Below, piece after piece: positions 34,284 to 41,342 of a stretch of 64,000 bases of DNA. The translations under genes were made by a program, and so were the position numbers. The DNA lies in the NCBI RefSeq assembly GCF_003967015.1, contig NZ_AP017560.1:4462048-4526047 (forward strand). The letters are read 5' to 3'. Each line of letters opens with the position of its first letter. Within the stretch, counting starts at the first letter, position 1. The stretch is from Pseudanabaena sp. ABRG5-3 (GTDB lineage Bacteria; Cyanobacteriota; Cyanobacteriia; Pseudanabaenales; Pseudanabaenaceae). The notes below the pieces were generated by a model. It did no database searches. It was not told the origin of the DNA and saw only the letters and a list, made by a program, of their open reading frames with translations.

Positions 34284-34953
34284 ATCTGCCTAATGCGTGG
34301 AGTGCGTTAATTGCATCCGCGCATTTTTGTGTGTATGCCTCAAGGGTGGCGCGATCGCCTGACTCTGGCGCAGGAATCAACTCCCCAATCCGCACCGTCA
34401 CAGGCTGAAATAATTTAGGAAATTTGGCTCCTTTCGGTAAAATTGTCTCCGTACCCCACACACATACGGGTAAAAAAGGTGCATTGGTTTTCGAGGCAAT
34501 CATTGCTGCGCCTAGTTTAGGATTTGTAATCTTGCCGTCAAGGGTGCGTGTCCCTTCCAAAAAAATACCCGTCGCCCAGCCCTTATTAATTGACTCGATC
34601 GCTGATCTAATTGCTGCGCGATCGCCTGCCCCACGCTTCACAGGATAAGCACCAAAAGCTGTAATCGCCTGCTTTAACACTGGTACTTCAAACAATTCTT
34701 CCTTTGCCATAAAAGCAACGGGACGCGCCATACAACTACCAACGATCAAAGGGTCAAAGTCACTGGCATGGTTACTAACCACGATGAGATTGCCAGTTAG
34801 TGGTACATTTTCAGCGCCATAAATTCGTTCTTGGTAAAACAAATACAGCAGTGGACGCACCACTAGCCACTTGAACATCATATATAAAATATGATTACCG
34901 CCTTGAGCCTTCTCGTTATCTTTGGTAGTCGTAGGGGTAGTTTCGTTTTCCAT
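34282..34953 (-). CDS. plsC: 1-acyl-sn-glycerol-3-phosphate acyltransferase
   Basis: A 223-residue PlsC-type acyltransferase. Catalytic NHASDFDPL (the H-x4-D motif, in VVSNHASDFDPLIVGS) and GTRTLDG (substrate-phosphate motif, FLEGTRTLDGK) are present, as is PVKRGAGDRAAIRSA. It makes phosphatidic acid from lyso-phosphatidate and acyl-ACP at the membrane. Length is normal. Confidence 0.9.
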   Translation of the reverse strand: MENETTPTTTKDNEKAQGGNHILYMMFKWLVVRPLLYLFYQERIYGAENVPLTGNLIVVSNHASDFDPLIVGSCMARPVAFMAKEELFEVPVLKQAITAFGAYPVKRGAGDRAAIRSAIESINKGWATGIFLEGTRTLDGKITNPKLGAAMIASKTNAPFLPVCVWGTETILPKGAKFPKLFQPVTVRIGELIPAPESGDRATLEAYTQKCADAINALHALGR

Positions 34954-35014
34954 TTACCAATATGTCCAGAACATTGCTACTTAAACTTAATACGAATTAG
35001 GTACATAAGGCTTC

Positions 35015-35055
35015 AGCTTTTTTTGGGCGCGGCGAAGTCGCGCCCAAAAAAAGCT
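35015..35055. repeat. Palindrome at the bolA stop
   Basis: Arm AGCTTTTTTTGGGCGCG and complement around GCGAAGTC. The last bases include the bolA stop codon. Confidence 0.6.
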
Positions 35056-35344
35056 AGTTCTTAAGCTGCTGCCATTGTTCTGGGGTATAGGTTTTTAAAG
35101 CAAGGGCATGAATTGTCGTTTGCATCTGATCGGCTAGAGCCGCATAAACCATGCGATGTTGCTGCATCATCGTTTTACCTGCAAAGTTCTCCGCAACGAT
35201 GATCGCATCATAATGGCCACTACCCGCAGGGGCATTCATCCGCCCTTGATGGTGTTTATGCAAATCACTACGATCTTCGATTTCCACAATAGTTGCCCCG
35301 ATTTTTTCTTGTAAAGTAGCTTTGATTGTCGCGATCGCGTTCAT
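35054..35344 (-). CDS. bolA: BolA-family protein
   Basis: A 96-residue BolA/YrbA-type protein. The conserved end MQQHRMVYAALADQMQTTIHALALKTYTP contains the H-x-x-V-Y-x-x-L signature and the IHAL-x-x-x-T helix, with the class His used to bind [2Fe-2S] with monothiol glutaredoxin. No glutaredoxin gene is adjacent here. Confidence 0.92.
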   Translation of the reverse strand: MNAIATIKATLQEKIGATIVEIEDRSDLHKHHQGRMNAPAGSGHYDAIIVAENFAGKTMMQQHRMVYAALADQMQTTIHALALKTYTPEQWQQLKN

Positions 35345-35389
35345 ATGGTTCTACTGAATTGAGCCAACCTACTTATACCAAATTAAGAA

Positions 35390-36121
35390 CTAAATAAAAA
35401 CCATCGGTTTATTCTTGAATGGAGCGAAGGCTTCGGCATCAAACCGATAGAGACTAGCTGGACGACCTGCTCCTTTTGAAGTTTTAATACCCGTATCACT
35501 AAGAAATCCTAACTTGAGTAATCGAGTACGGAAATTAGAATAATCGGAGAAATTCTCGCCAAGGACTGTGGTGTAGAGTTGATAAAGATCACTAAGGGTA
35601 AAAGCTTCAGGCAAAACATCAAAGGCAACAGGACTATATTCCAATTTATTGCGAAGGCGGCGATGTCCATATTCGAGAATGCGGTTGTGATCAAAGGCAA
35701 GTTCTGGAACTTGCTTAACGGGATACCACGCAATTCCACTAACTCCATCGGCGATCAGTTCTGCTTGAGAGAAGGGAACTAGGGCAAAATAACTGACAGA
35801 TAGATAACGAACTGCATAGCTATCTGGCGCTTCACGAGGATCACGTCCAATGTCGCCAAAGGTGAAGAGTTGTTCTAAATAAAGATTTTTAGCGCGGATT
35901 TTTTCCGAGAGAATTCGATAGGCTGCTTCTTCAAGGGATTCACCCTGACGCACGAGGGTTCCGGGCAGACACCAGCGATCGCGATAGGGTTCATGTTGGC
36001 GCATCACCAGTAGCACTAATAGACGATTCTGCTCGGTATCTACGGAAAAGATCACGTTATCAACACCGACCTTAAAGTCTGCTAGGGGTTTAGGGGCTAT
36101 GGGGCGGGACTTGTCTGCCAT
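35390..36121 (-). CDS. NUDIX-winged-helix protein, NrtR-like NAD regulator
   Basis: A 243-residue protein with an N-terminal NUDIX fold and a C-terminal winged helix (FSDYSNFRTRLLKLGFLSDTGIKTSKGAGRPASLYRF). The NUDIX box is degenerate: GESLEEAAYRILSEKI lacks the R-E-x-x-E-E residues needed for hydrolysis, as in NrtR repressors that sense ADP-ribose or NAD-related ligands. Its start overlaps the end of nadD by 25 bases, so it is cotranscribed and probably controls NAD synthesis. The alternative is a catalytically active ADP-ribose pyrophosphatase, which I consider less likely. Confidence 0.8.
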   Translation of the reverse strand: MADKSRPIAPKPLADFKVGVDNVIFSVDTEQNRLLVLLVMRQHEPYRDRWCLPGTLVRQGESLEEAAYRILSEKIRAKNLYLEQLFTFGDIGRDPREAPDSYAVRYLSVSYFALVPFSQAELIADGVSGIAWYPVKQVPELAFDHNRILEYGHRRLRNKLEYSPVAFDVLPEAFTLSDLYQLYTTVLGENFSDYSNFRTRLLKLGFLSDTGIKTSKGAGRPASLYRFDAEAFAPFKNKPMVFI

Positions 36122-36684
36122 GCGTAAAGCGACTCTCGTTGGATATATGCTGCGACTGTGGGTATTATGACTGAACTGTTACCATTGTTGCGATAGTCAG
36201 ACGAAGAAACGTTAGGAATCGAGGTCGAGTCAGGGGCGATCGCCACTTTAGTCCCCATATACACAAGGTGATCGACATCCGCTTGGGCAATAGTCACGCC
36301 TTGACGGGGAACAACTAGTAGCTTGACTTGCTTGAGCAGATCTTGGGCGCGATACCAAGTTGGCAATTGTGGCACTAGATCCCCACCGATAACGAGGGTA
36401 AAGTTTGCCTGAGGCAGGATTTGTTTGGCTTTTTCGATGGTGTTAATTGTGCGCGGATCGCTAAGTTCGGGATGTAGCGTAATTGTTTGGGCAGGTGGCT
36501 GGATAGCGGCGATGGTTAGATCCATCATTTTGAGGCGATCGTTTAAGCTTGCCTGATGGGTTTTAAAGGGGTTGTCCGATACCCAAACTAATACGCGATC
36601 GTAATGGTTATCCAACCATTGCAAGATCTGTTGATGTCCAATACTAGGCGGATCAGCACTAGTGCCAAAGAGCGCGATGTTCAT
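36097..36684 (-). CDS. nadD: Nicotinate-nucleotide adenylyltransferase
   Basis: A 195-residue NadD. It opens with the nucleotidylyltransferase segment NIALFGTSADPPSIGHQQIL, in which G-H replaces the H-x-G-H pair, followed by SDNPFKTHQASLNDRLKMMDL and later VIGGDLVPQLPTWYRA. The C-terminal NVSSSDYRNN takes the place of the I-S-S-T-x-x-R motif. It adenylates nicotinate mononucleotide in NAD synthesis. A truncated second copy of its start is at 10909. Cotranscribed with the NrtR-like gene. Confidence 0.9.
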   Translation of the reverse strand: MNIALFGTSADPPSIGHQQILQWLDNHYDRVLVWVSDNPFKTHQASLNDRLKMMDLTIAAIQPPAQTITLHPELSDPRTINTIEKAKQILPQANFTLVIGGDLVPQLPTWYRAQDLLKQVKLLVVPRQGVTIAQADVDHLVYMGTKVAIAPDSTSIPNVSSSDYRNNGNSSVIIPTVAAYIQRESLYAWQTSPAP

Positions 36685-36920
36685 TTTTCTTACAACTAAC
36701 CATTTTTGCGATCGCCATTATCTTTATCAAAAATAAAACCCCTACGAAAGAGATTAACCTATTCCGAGAAATGTTGCAGCAACATAGGCAATGTAATCCA
36801 ACAAGGTTAGCTAAGGTATTAGGCGATCGCGCTGTAAGTATCTGATAAAGACAAGATAGATTGTCACTTTATGATCGTTTCGAGACATACTCCATCTAGA
36901 AATACTCTGACTTACTAGTT

Positions 36921-37715
36921 CTAGAAGTACTTAGTTTTACCGAAGCGGATTGCTTCTGTTCTATCTTCTCGATTGTTGGGATGTAGCTGATCAACTTGCC
37001 ATAATCTTGGATTTGTTTGGATGTACTGGCGAATCTTTTTTAATGATGTTTCATCACGAATGATATGGTCGTAATAATTGCGCTGCCATACGGGAATTCC
37101 TGATGTGTGACGGATTTGGTTAACGCGACGAGCAAAGAATGTTTTAAATCCTCGAATAATTTCTGGGCTCCCATAATTGTTCTCTGTTGTAAAATTCTTT
37201 GTAGGGGCGGTTTCTGTAGGAATCGAGGTTTTGTAGGGGCGGGTTTTGTTGATAGATTCTGCATTCAGCGCAAAATTATCTGCTAAACCCGCCCCATCGG
37301 GTAAATCTTTGTTTTTAAATGCAAAATCATCTGCTAAACCGTTTGTAGGGGCGGGTTTTGAAAATGAATTTTGGTTCTCAAGGCTAAAATTGTCTGCTAA
37401 ACCCGCCCCTACAGAATTGTCGTGATTCATAGAAATATCATCGTTATCTATCAAAAATAGAATGCCGTGAATGTGGTTAGGCATTATGACAAATTCATCT
37501 AATTCCAATCTAGGATAGTATTTAGGTAGGTTTTGCCAATGAGAATGCACGATTTTTCCATATTGATTTAACCGCATTTCTCCATCGCTAATTGTTCCAA
37601 ATAGGCATTCTCGTTGAAAAGTACAAATGGTGATGAAATAACTACCTACAGATGAATAGTCGTATCCTTTGAGCCGAATAGAGCGACGATGGTGTTTTTC
37701 GCGATCGTATTTCAT
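36921..37715 (-). CDS. RAYT (REP-associated tyrosine transposase) with REP-like inserts
   Basis: A 264-residue Y1/HUH transposase. The histidine pair is MPNHIHGIL (H81, H83) and the probable catalytic tyrosine is in KKIRQYIQTNP (Y231). Between them, residues 92-180 hold an insert composed of three related blocks beginning GLADNFSLEN, GLADDFAFKN and GLADNFALNA. These are encoded by copies of a GTAGGGGCGGG motif in alternating orientation. The start ATG overlaps the preceding pseudogene stop (ATGA). Such proteins mobilise REP palindromes; activity of this interrupted form is uncertain. Confidence 0.85.
   Translation of the reverse strand: MKYDREKHHRRSIRLKGYDYSSVGSYFITICTFQRECLFGTISDGEMRLNQYGKIVHSHWQNLPKYYPRLELDEFVIMPNHIHGILFLIDNDDISMNHDNSVGAGLADNFSLENQNSFSKPAPTNGLADDFAFKNKDLPDGAGLADNFALNAESINKTRPYKTSIPTETAPTKNFTTENNYGSPEIIRGFKTFFARRVNQIRHTSGIPVWQRNYYDHIIRDETSLKKIRQYIQTNPRLWQVDQLHPNNREDRTEAIRFGKTKYF
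37200..37413. repeat. REP-like GTAGGGGCGGG cluster inside the RAYT gene
   Basis: Copies of GTAGGGGCGGGTTT or its complement AAACCCGCCCCTAC occur at about 37201, 37233, 37285, 37344 and 37399, all in a 214-base stretch. The reading frame stays open through all of them. Opposite orientations can fold into hairpins. Confidence 0.8.
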
Positions 37716-38112
37716 GGCATTATTGAGATTGCGTAGGGGCGGGTAGAAATTGAGATTGCGTAGGGGCGGTATGGGAATATGTCTAAAACGATGAGTAAGG
37801 CTTGCTGAATATCCTGCATAGCCTTCTCATCTAGCTGTCCTAGCTTGCAGACAAATCTTTCTTGAGATAACGATCGCACTTGAAAGGTATCAGCCGCAGA
37901 AATTTTGCTCAATCCATTATCTGTTGTGGGTTCCAGTTTTACCATCCAAGTACGAATTGCGTATCTTTATTTCCAATCAGTAATGGGAATAATCACTTTT
38001 AGGGGCAGAATTCCTATGGCGTTATTACTGACAATAATGACTGGACGAGTTTTCCCGATTTCACTACCAACGGAGGGATTGAGTTGAACTAGCCAGATTT
38101 CACCTCTATTCA
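37712..38112 (-). pseudogene. MazF-family toxin gene with in-frame stop
   Basis: The frame starts MNRGEIWLVQLNPSVGSEIG at 38112 and continues KTRPVIIVSNNAIGILPLKVIIPITDWK to a TAA (37951-37949). It then resumes in the same phase, RYAIRTWMVKLEPTTDNGLS and onward, to the tandem repeat. Compared with the complete toxin at 39120-39473 (ITDWKPYFEENIWHIKIEP) the lengths around the stop are equal, so this is a nonsense mutation, not a frameshift or deletion. The tail beyond LDIF has been replaced by REP-like repeat. Probably inactive, unless the second half is reinitiated. Confidence 0.8.
37722..37770 (+). repeat. Tandem 27-bp repeat with REP-like motif
   Basis: ATTGAGATTGCGTAGGGGCG occurs twice at a 27-base period. 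It makes up the last residues (PYRPYAISISTRPYAISI) of the interrupted MazF frame and abuts the RAYT start. Confidence 0.8.
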
Positions 38113-38339
38113 TATTCGTAAAAGTCCTCACCATCAACGGTAGTTAGGGCTGTTAATTCTGGATCGTTTGTGTAGTCGTCAACGGCAAGTAAGGCGGCGA
38201 TTTTTAGCTGTTGGTTGATTTGAGCGCGGGTGGGTTTTGTTTGAGTTAGTAGTCTTTGTAGAAGTATTTCTGCTATTTGGAAGCAGTCTTCTTGAGAGAG
38301 TTTTGGAATAGTTTGGAGGATTTCTGTAGTTGTAATCAT
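38106..38339 (-). CDS. Antitoxin-like partner of the interrupted MazF
   Basis: A 77-residue helical protein (TTEILQTIPKLSQEDCFQIAEILLQRLLT then an acidic C-terminus, VDGEDFYEYE). It resembles the other small antitoxins of this block (MxxLLxQAxxxxxxLSxxxQ...L). Its stop overlaps the toxin start by seven bases. A TTAGGAGAAA ribosome-binding site is present. With its toxin broken, it would be an orphan antitoxin. Confidence 0.7.
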   Translation of the reverse strand: MITTTEILQTIPKLSQEDCFQIAEILLQRLLTQTKPTRAQINQQLKIAALLAVDDYTNDPELTALTTVDGEDFYEYE

Positions 38340-38348
38340 GGGTTTCTC

Positions 38349-38762
38349 CTAACTTCTTAATAAGGCAACAAAACCTGCTTGTTCAAAATGTTTGTCATAA
38401 GTTAGGGCTTCTATAATTCCTAGTTCTTCCATGATGCAAAATGATGAGCAGTCGGTATGACTCCATGCTTTGTCTTGACGTTGGGCATAGAGTTGAAAGG
38501 CGCTTGTGAAAAGTTGACTCGTTATAGGAATAACTTCCATATTTTCGTCTTCTTGAATTTGGCTAATTAGATTGACTGTGGTTTCACGAAATCGCGATCC
38601 ACTGCCTGAGTAATGATTGAGCAATTCATTGAGTATGAGTTCACTTGTAACTAGCTTAGATGGAAATAGTGTTAGTGTGAGATTGTTAGCAAACTCATGG
38701 AGTGAATCAGTAGGGTTAAGAACTGCGATCCAGTAGCTTGTATCAACAAATATTTTTCGCAT
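38349..38762 (-). CDS. PIN-domain toxin
   Basis: A 137-residue VapC-like nuclease. Acidic residues are in MRKIFVDTSYWIAVLNPTDS (Asp7), LVTSELILNELLNHYSG (Glu near 43), KAWSHTDCSSFCIMEEL (Asp near 100) and LTYDKHFEQAGF. These are the four PIN positions. The gene starts at the last base of the antitoxin stop (TAATG). Confidence 0.88.
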   Translation of the reverse strand: MRKIFVDTSYWIAVLNPTDSLHEFANNLTLTLFPSKLVTSELILNELLNHYSGSGSRFRETTVNLISQIQEDENMEVIPITSQLFTSAFQLYAQRQDKAWSHTDCSSFCIMEELGIIEALTYDKHFEQAGFVALLRS

Positions 38763-39034
38763 TAGTCTTCTTTGGGTGAGCCATATAAGTAATGATCGAC
38801 GTTTTTAGAAGCGTCAGATGGTAGTTTTTGCCATTCTTCTTTGGGGATGCTTTCTCGGATTTTGGCGATGCGCTGTAGGAATGCTTGGGCTTGGGCGTAA
38901 CCTGCTTGTTTTTCTAGTTCTTGCTGTTTGCGAAGGGTTTCTACTTCTTGCAAGATTAAGGCGGCGATATGTTCTTGGTCGGTTTCTGAAAGTTGAGAAA
39001 TGACTTCAAGGGCTTGGTTGAGTAGTTGTGGCAT
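38762..39034 (-). CDS. Antitoxin of the PIN toxin at 38349
   Basis: A 90-residue mostly helical protein (QLLNQALEVISQLSETDQEHIAALILQEVETLRKQQ). The N-terminal third resembles the antitoxins at 39460 and 40163 (TLLEQAFTAATKLSQERQDQLAQLILQE). The C-terminus (SDASKNVDHYLYGSPKED) would bind the toxin. It uses the shared leader GGAGAAAAACACC. Confidence 0.8.
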   Translation of the reverse strand: MPQLLNQALEVISQLSETDQEHIAALILQEVETLRKQQELEKQAGYAQAQAFLQRIAKIRESIPKEEWQKLPSDASKNVDHYLYGSPKED

Positions 39035-39112
39035 GGTGTTTTTCTCCTATTGTATCAAGGCTTGAAAGCGTGGATCGTGGCGGATGTTGTCAAAATCTGA
39101 GTCGGTCTTTGC
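39032..39112. repeat. Duplicated leader plus TPR-gene 3' end
   Basis: An 81-base segment identical at all but two positions to 40418-40498. Read on the minus strand it ends the TPR protein (AKTDSDFDNIRHDPRFQALIQ, stop), so the piece between two TA modules is an orphan tail of that gene followed by the leader. A third, shorter match to the leader is at 39686-39753. Confidence 0.85.
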
Positions 39113-39119
39113 TTGCTTG

Positions 39120-39473
39120 TTATTCTGGCGTGTATTCGATTACTAGAGCGATCGCGATCGTAATTTCTATCATTAGGTCTTCAGTAAGTTTTCCTAGTTG
39201 TCGGATAAACCTTGTAATATCTAGACCTCTTAGTTGAAGCGTATCAATTGCTGAGACTTTACTTAATCCATTGATGCTATCTGGCTCAATCTTGATATGC
39301 CAGATATTTTCCTCGAAATATGGTTTCCAGTCAGTAATGGAAGCAATCAGTTTTATTGGTAATTTGCCGATCGCATCTGAGCTAATCACAACTACTGGTC
39401 TAGTTTTGCGAATTTCTGCACCGACGGTTGGTTCAAGATTGACCATCCAGATTTCACCTCTATTTGGTTTCAT
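39120..39473 (-). CDS. MazF/PemK-family toxin
   Basis: A 117-residue toxin starting MKPNRGEIWMVNLEPTVGAE inside the antitoxin gene (14-base overlap). Catalytic-type Arg in KTRPVVVISSDAIG and the SITDW segment are present, and the frame is complete to EYTPE. It is the intact relative of the pseudogene at 37712. A start four codons upstream is also possible. Confidence 0.88.
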   Translation of the reverse strand: MKPNRGEIWMVNLEPTVGAEIRKTRPVVVISSDAIGKLPIKLIASITDWKPYFEENIWHIKIEPDSINGLSKVSAIDTLQLRGLDITRFIRQLGKLTEDLMIEITIAIALVIEYTPE

Positions 39474-39720
39474 TGTGGTACTCAAGGATATCTCCTACTC
39501 CTATTTCTTTCCATTCTGGATTTTGTTGATAATGCTCTACCATCTTTTCTGCTTGCTGAGCAAGGATTTGGCGGCGTTGTTCTAATGGCATTTTTAGTAA
39601 GAAGCGGCGAGACTTTTTTCGGGCTTCAAGTCTTCGGAAGATATCATGGGCAATTTCTTCTTGTTCTGTCTGGGGTAATGCAGAAGCGGCGGTAAAGGCT
39701 TGTTCGAGTAGGGTAGTCAT
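39460..39720 (-). CDS. Antitoxin of the MazF at 39120
   Basis: An 86-residue helical protein. The first 13 residues (MTTLLEQAFTAAS) and the DNA encoding them are shared with the antitoxin at 40163, although that one serves a PIN toxin. The rest (PQTEQEEIAHDIFRRLEARKKSRR, then EWKEIGVGDILEYHNETK) is different. So DNA recognition or dimerisation may be shared while the toxin-binding part differs. Confidence 0.78.
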   Translation of the reverse strand: MTTLLEQAFTAASALPQTEQEEIAHDIFRRLEARKKSRRFLLKMPLEQRRQILAQQAEKMVEHYQQNPEWKEIGVGDILEYHNETK

Positions 39721-39765
39721 GGTGTTTTCTTCTATTGTATCAAGGCTTGAAAGTGGGAAGAGTTG

Positions 39766-40176
39766 CTAAATCAAAAGGTTCTCAAATGGTTTATTATTCC
39801 AGCGATAGACATTGAAATCACGGCGATCGACGGTTAATATGCGTCCACTGTTTAACTGCTCTGCTAAAACGACTAAAGAGGCATCTGCCATATCCATTGG
39901 GAGATCTGCGTATTTTTCCATGAGAACGATCATGCGATCGATGTGAGTTGGTTCAAGGTCGAATATTTGAAAGGCTCCTAGGACAAAGCTTTTTAGAAAG
40001 TTGGATTGGGCGGTATGGCTGACTGTTGCGGCTAGGAAGTAACAGGTTTCGGTGATGACAGGGAATGTCGTAATCATTGGTTCTTGAATTGTTTCAAAGG
40101 CTCTTTGCGCTGCTAAATGGGCAGAATCGCGACGATTGAATAGTGCGACAAAGGCTCCTGTATCAACTATGATCAT
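39766..40176 (-). CDS. PIN-domain toxin
   Basis: A 136-residue VapC-like toxin: MIIVDTGAFVALFNRRDSAH (Asp5), ITTFPVITETCYFLA (Glu near 43), YADLPMDMADASLVVLAE (Asp near 99) and ILTVDRRDFNVY (Asp near 121). Starts 14 bases inside the antitoxin gene. Confidence 0.9.
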   Translation of the reverse strand: MIIVDTGAFVALFNRRDSAHLAAQRAFETIQEPMITTFPVITETCYFLAATVSHTAQSNFLKSFVLGAFQIFDLEPTHIDRMIVLMEKYADLPMDMADASLVVLAEQLNSGRILTVDRRDFNVYRWNNKPFENLLI

Positions 40177-40420
40177 GCTTTTTGAGAATGTAGGATTTGA
40201 CTACGGATTTGTAGTTAGTTGAGAGATCGGGTTCTCCTTCAATACATCCAACTAAGCCGAGTTCTGTAAATATTTGGAGGGGACTTTTTTGGGTGGGTGC
40301 TTTATTGACTTGATGCTGTGGTCGTGAAATTTCTTGCAGGATTAGTTGTGCTAGTTGGTCTTGTCTCTCTTGGGAGAGTTTGGTGGCGGCGGTAAAGGCT
40401 TGTTCGAGTAGGGTAGTCAT
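40163..40420 (-). CDS. Antitoxin of the PIN toxin at 39766
   Basis: An 85-residue protein starting MTTLLEQAFTAATKLSQERQ; N-terminal region as in the antitoxin at 39460. Middle part HQVNKAPTQKSPLQIFTELGLVGCIEGEPDLS is typical of VapB-type antitoxins whose tail enters the PIN groove. It shares the leader at 40418-40454 with the other modules. Confidence 0.8.
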   Translation of the reverse strand: MTTLLEQAFTAATKLSQERQDQLAQLILQEISRPQHQVNKAPTQKSPLQIFTELGLVGCIEGEPDLSTNYKSVVKSYILKKHDHS

Positions 40421-40432
40421 GGTGTTTTTCTC

Positions 40433-40723
40433 CTATTGTATCAAGGCTTGAAAGCGTGGATCATGGCGGATATTGTCAAAATCTGAGTCGGTCTTTGCCA
40501 GTTCGCGATACTTCTCAGGATCGAGTTGAATTGCTTTTTGCAAGTTCTCTAAAGCAAGCTCAATCTGGTTTTGAAGAGAATAAGCACAGGCTTTGTTGTA
40601 GTAAGCACTTGGATCGTCAGGTTTGATTTGCAAGGCTTGGTCATAGGCGGCGATCGCTTCTTCGTTTCTGCCTGCTAAACGATATACTGTTTGATATTGA
40701 TAAAAGATAAAAGTTAATAGCAA
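40433..40723 (-). pseudogene. TPR protein remnant
   Basis: Up to 96 residues with two complete TPR repeats (NEEAIAAYDQALQIKPDD and IELALENLQKAIQLDPEKY). The first helix of a further repeat (YRLAGR) is cut: before it the sequence MLLTFIFYQYQTV is not TPR-like. So the gene has lost its 5' part. The C-terminal tail was duplicated to 39032-39112. It may still be translated from the ATG at 40723. Confidence 0.6.
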
Positions 40724-40739
40724 GATTTAATTGAAGCAT

Positions 40740-41342
40740 TTATTTATGCCCCCCTCCATGAAGAATGCGCTTAATAAGCTTTGATAAAGTTCCTTCTAAA
40801 GATAAGTATTGTGAACTAATTTCATGCAATAAATTTTTAGCTTTGTCTTTTGCTGCAAAAATACTAGACTCAGATTCATCATTAAATTCAACTTGTTTGA
40901 GTCTATCTAAGTACTTACGAATTTCTTCCAAAATCCTCATTACAGTACCTAATTCATTGCTGTCTACTTCTGGCAATCCTATTATTCTTTTATGGACATT
41001 CATATAAGTTCTCTCCATATCTCCAGGTAATCTGGTCAAGAAATCTGCAATTTGATCACGCTTCTTAGCAGTTCCCAGTAATTCCCAATTTTTATCTGCC
41101 AAAATCCAAGCTTCTCTGACATCTGAAGCTACATCAGAATACAAAATGACCAAGTTTGCCAGACTAGGAAATCCAGATTTAACTTGGCTTTCTAGCCGAA
41201 CAACTATTTCTTCTAAATCTTTAAGTTTTTTGCGATTATTAGGAAGAACTCCAGCGTCTAAGGTATTGCAGGCTTCTTTAATAGCTTTGATAGTGTTTAG
41301 AACCGTAGGAACTAAAGCTAAAGCTTCTTTAATTTCAGTCAT
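40740..41342 (-). CDS. Small helical protein coupled to a P-loop ATPase
   Basis: A 200-residue, almost entirely alpha-helical protein (EALALVPTVLNTIKAIKEAC, LKDLEEIVVRLESQVKSG, and LEEIRKYLDRLKQVEF). There is no transmembrane segment and no Cys or catalytic cluster. Its ATG directly follows the stop of the ATPase gene (no spacer), so the two are translationally coupled. The helical-bundle character is compatible with a death-fold or HeLo-like effector, but I cannot assign it. Confidence 0.7.
   Translation of the reverse strand: MTEIKEALALVPTVLNTIKAIKEACNTLDAGVLPNNRKKLKDLEEIVVRLESQVKSGFPSLANLVILYSDVASDVREAWILADKNWELLGTAKKRDQIADFLTRLPGDMERTYMNVHKRIIGLPEVDSNELGTVMRILEEIRKYLDRLKQVEFNDESESSIFAAKDKAKNLLHEISSQYLSLEGTLSKLIKRILHGGGHK

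Noticed and set aside
36740-36845. A possible small frame reading KEINLFREMLQQHRQCNPTRL before nadD
   Set aside because: No start codon in a suitable place and no recognisable family; too short to separate from chance.
37722-37770. CRISPR-like direct repeat
   Set aside because: Only two units at a 27-base period without unique spacers and no cas gene in the window; better explained as REP-like repeat expansion.
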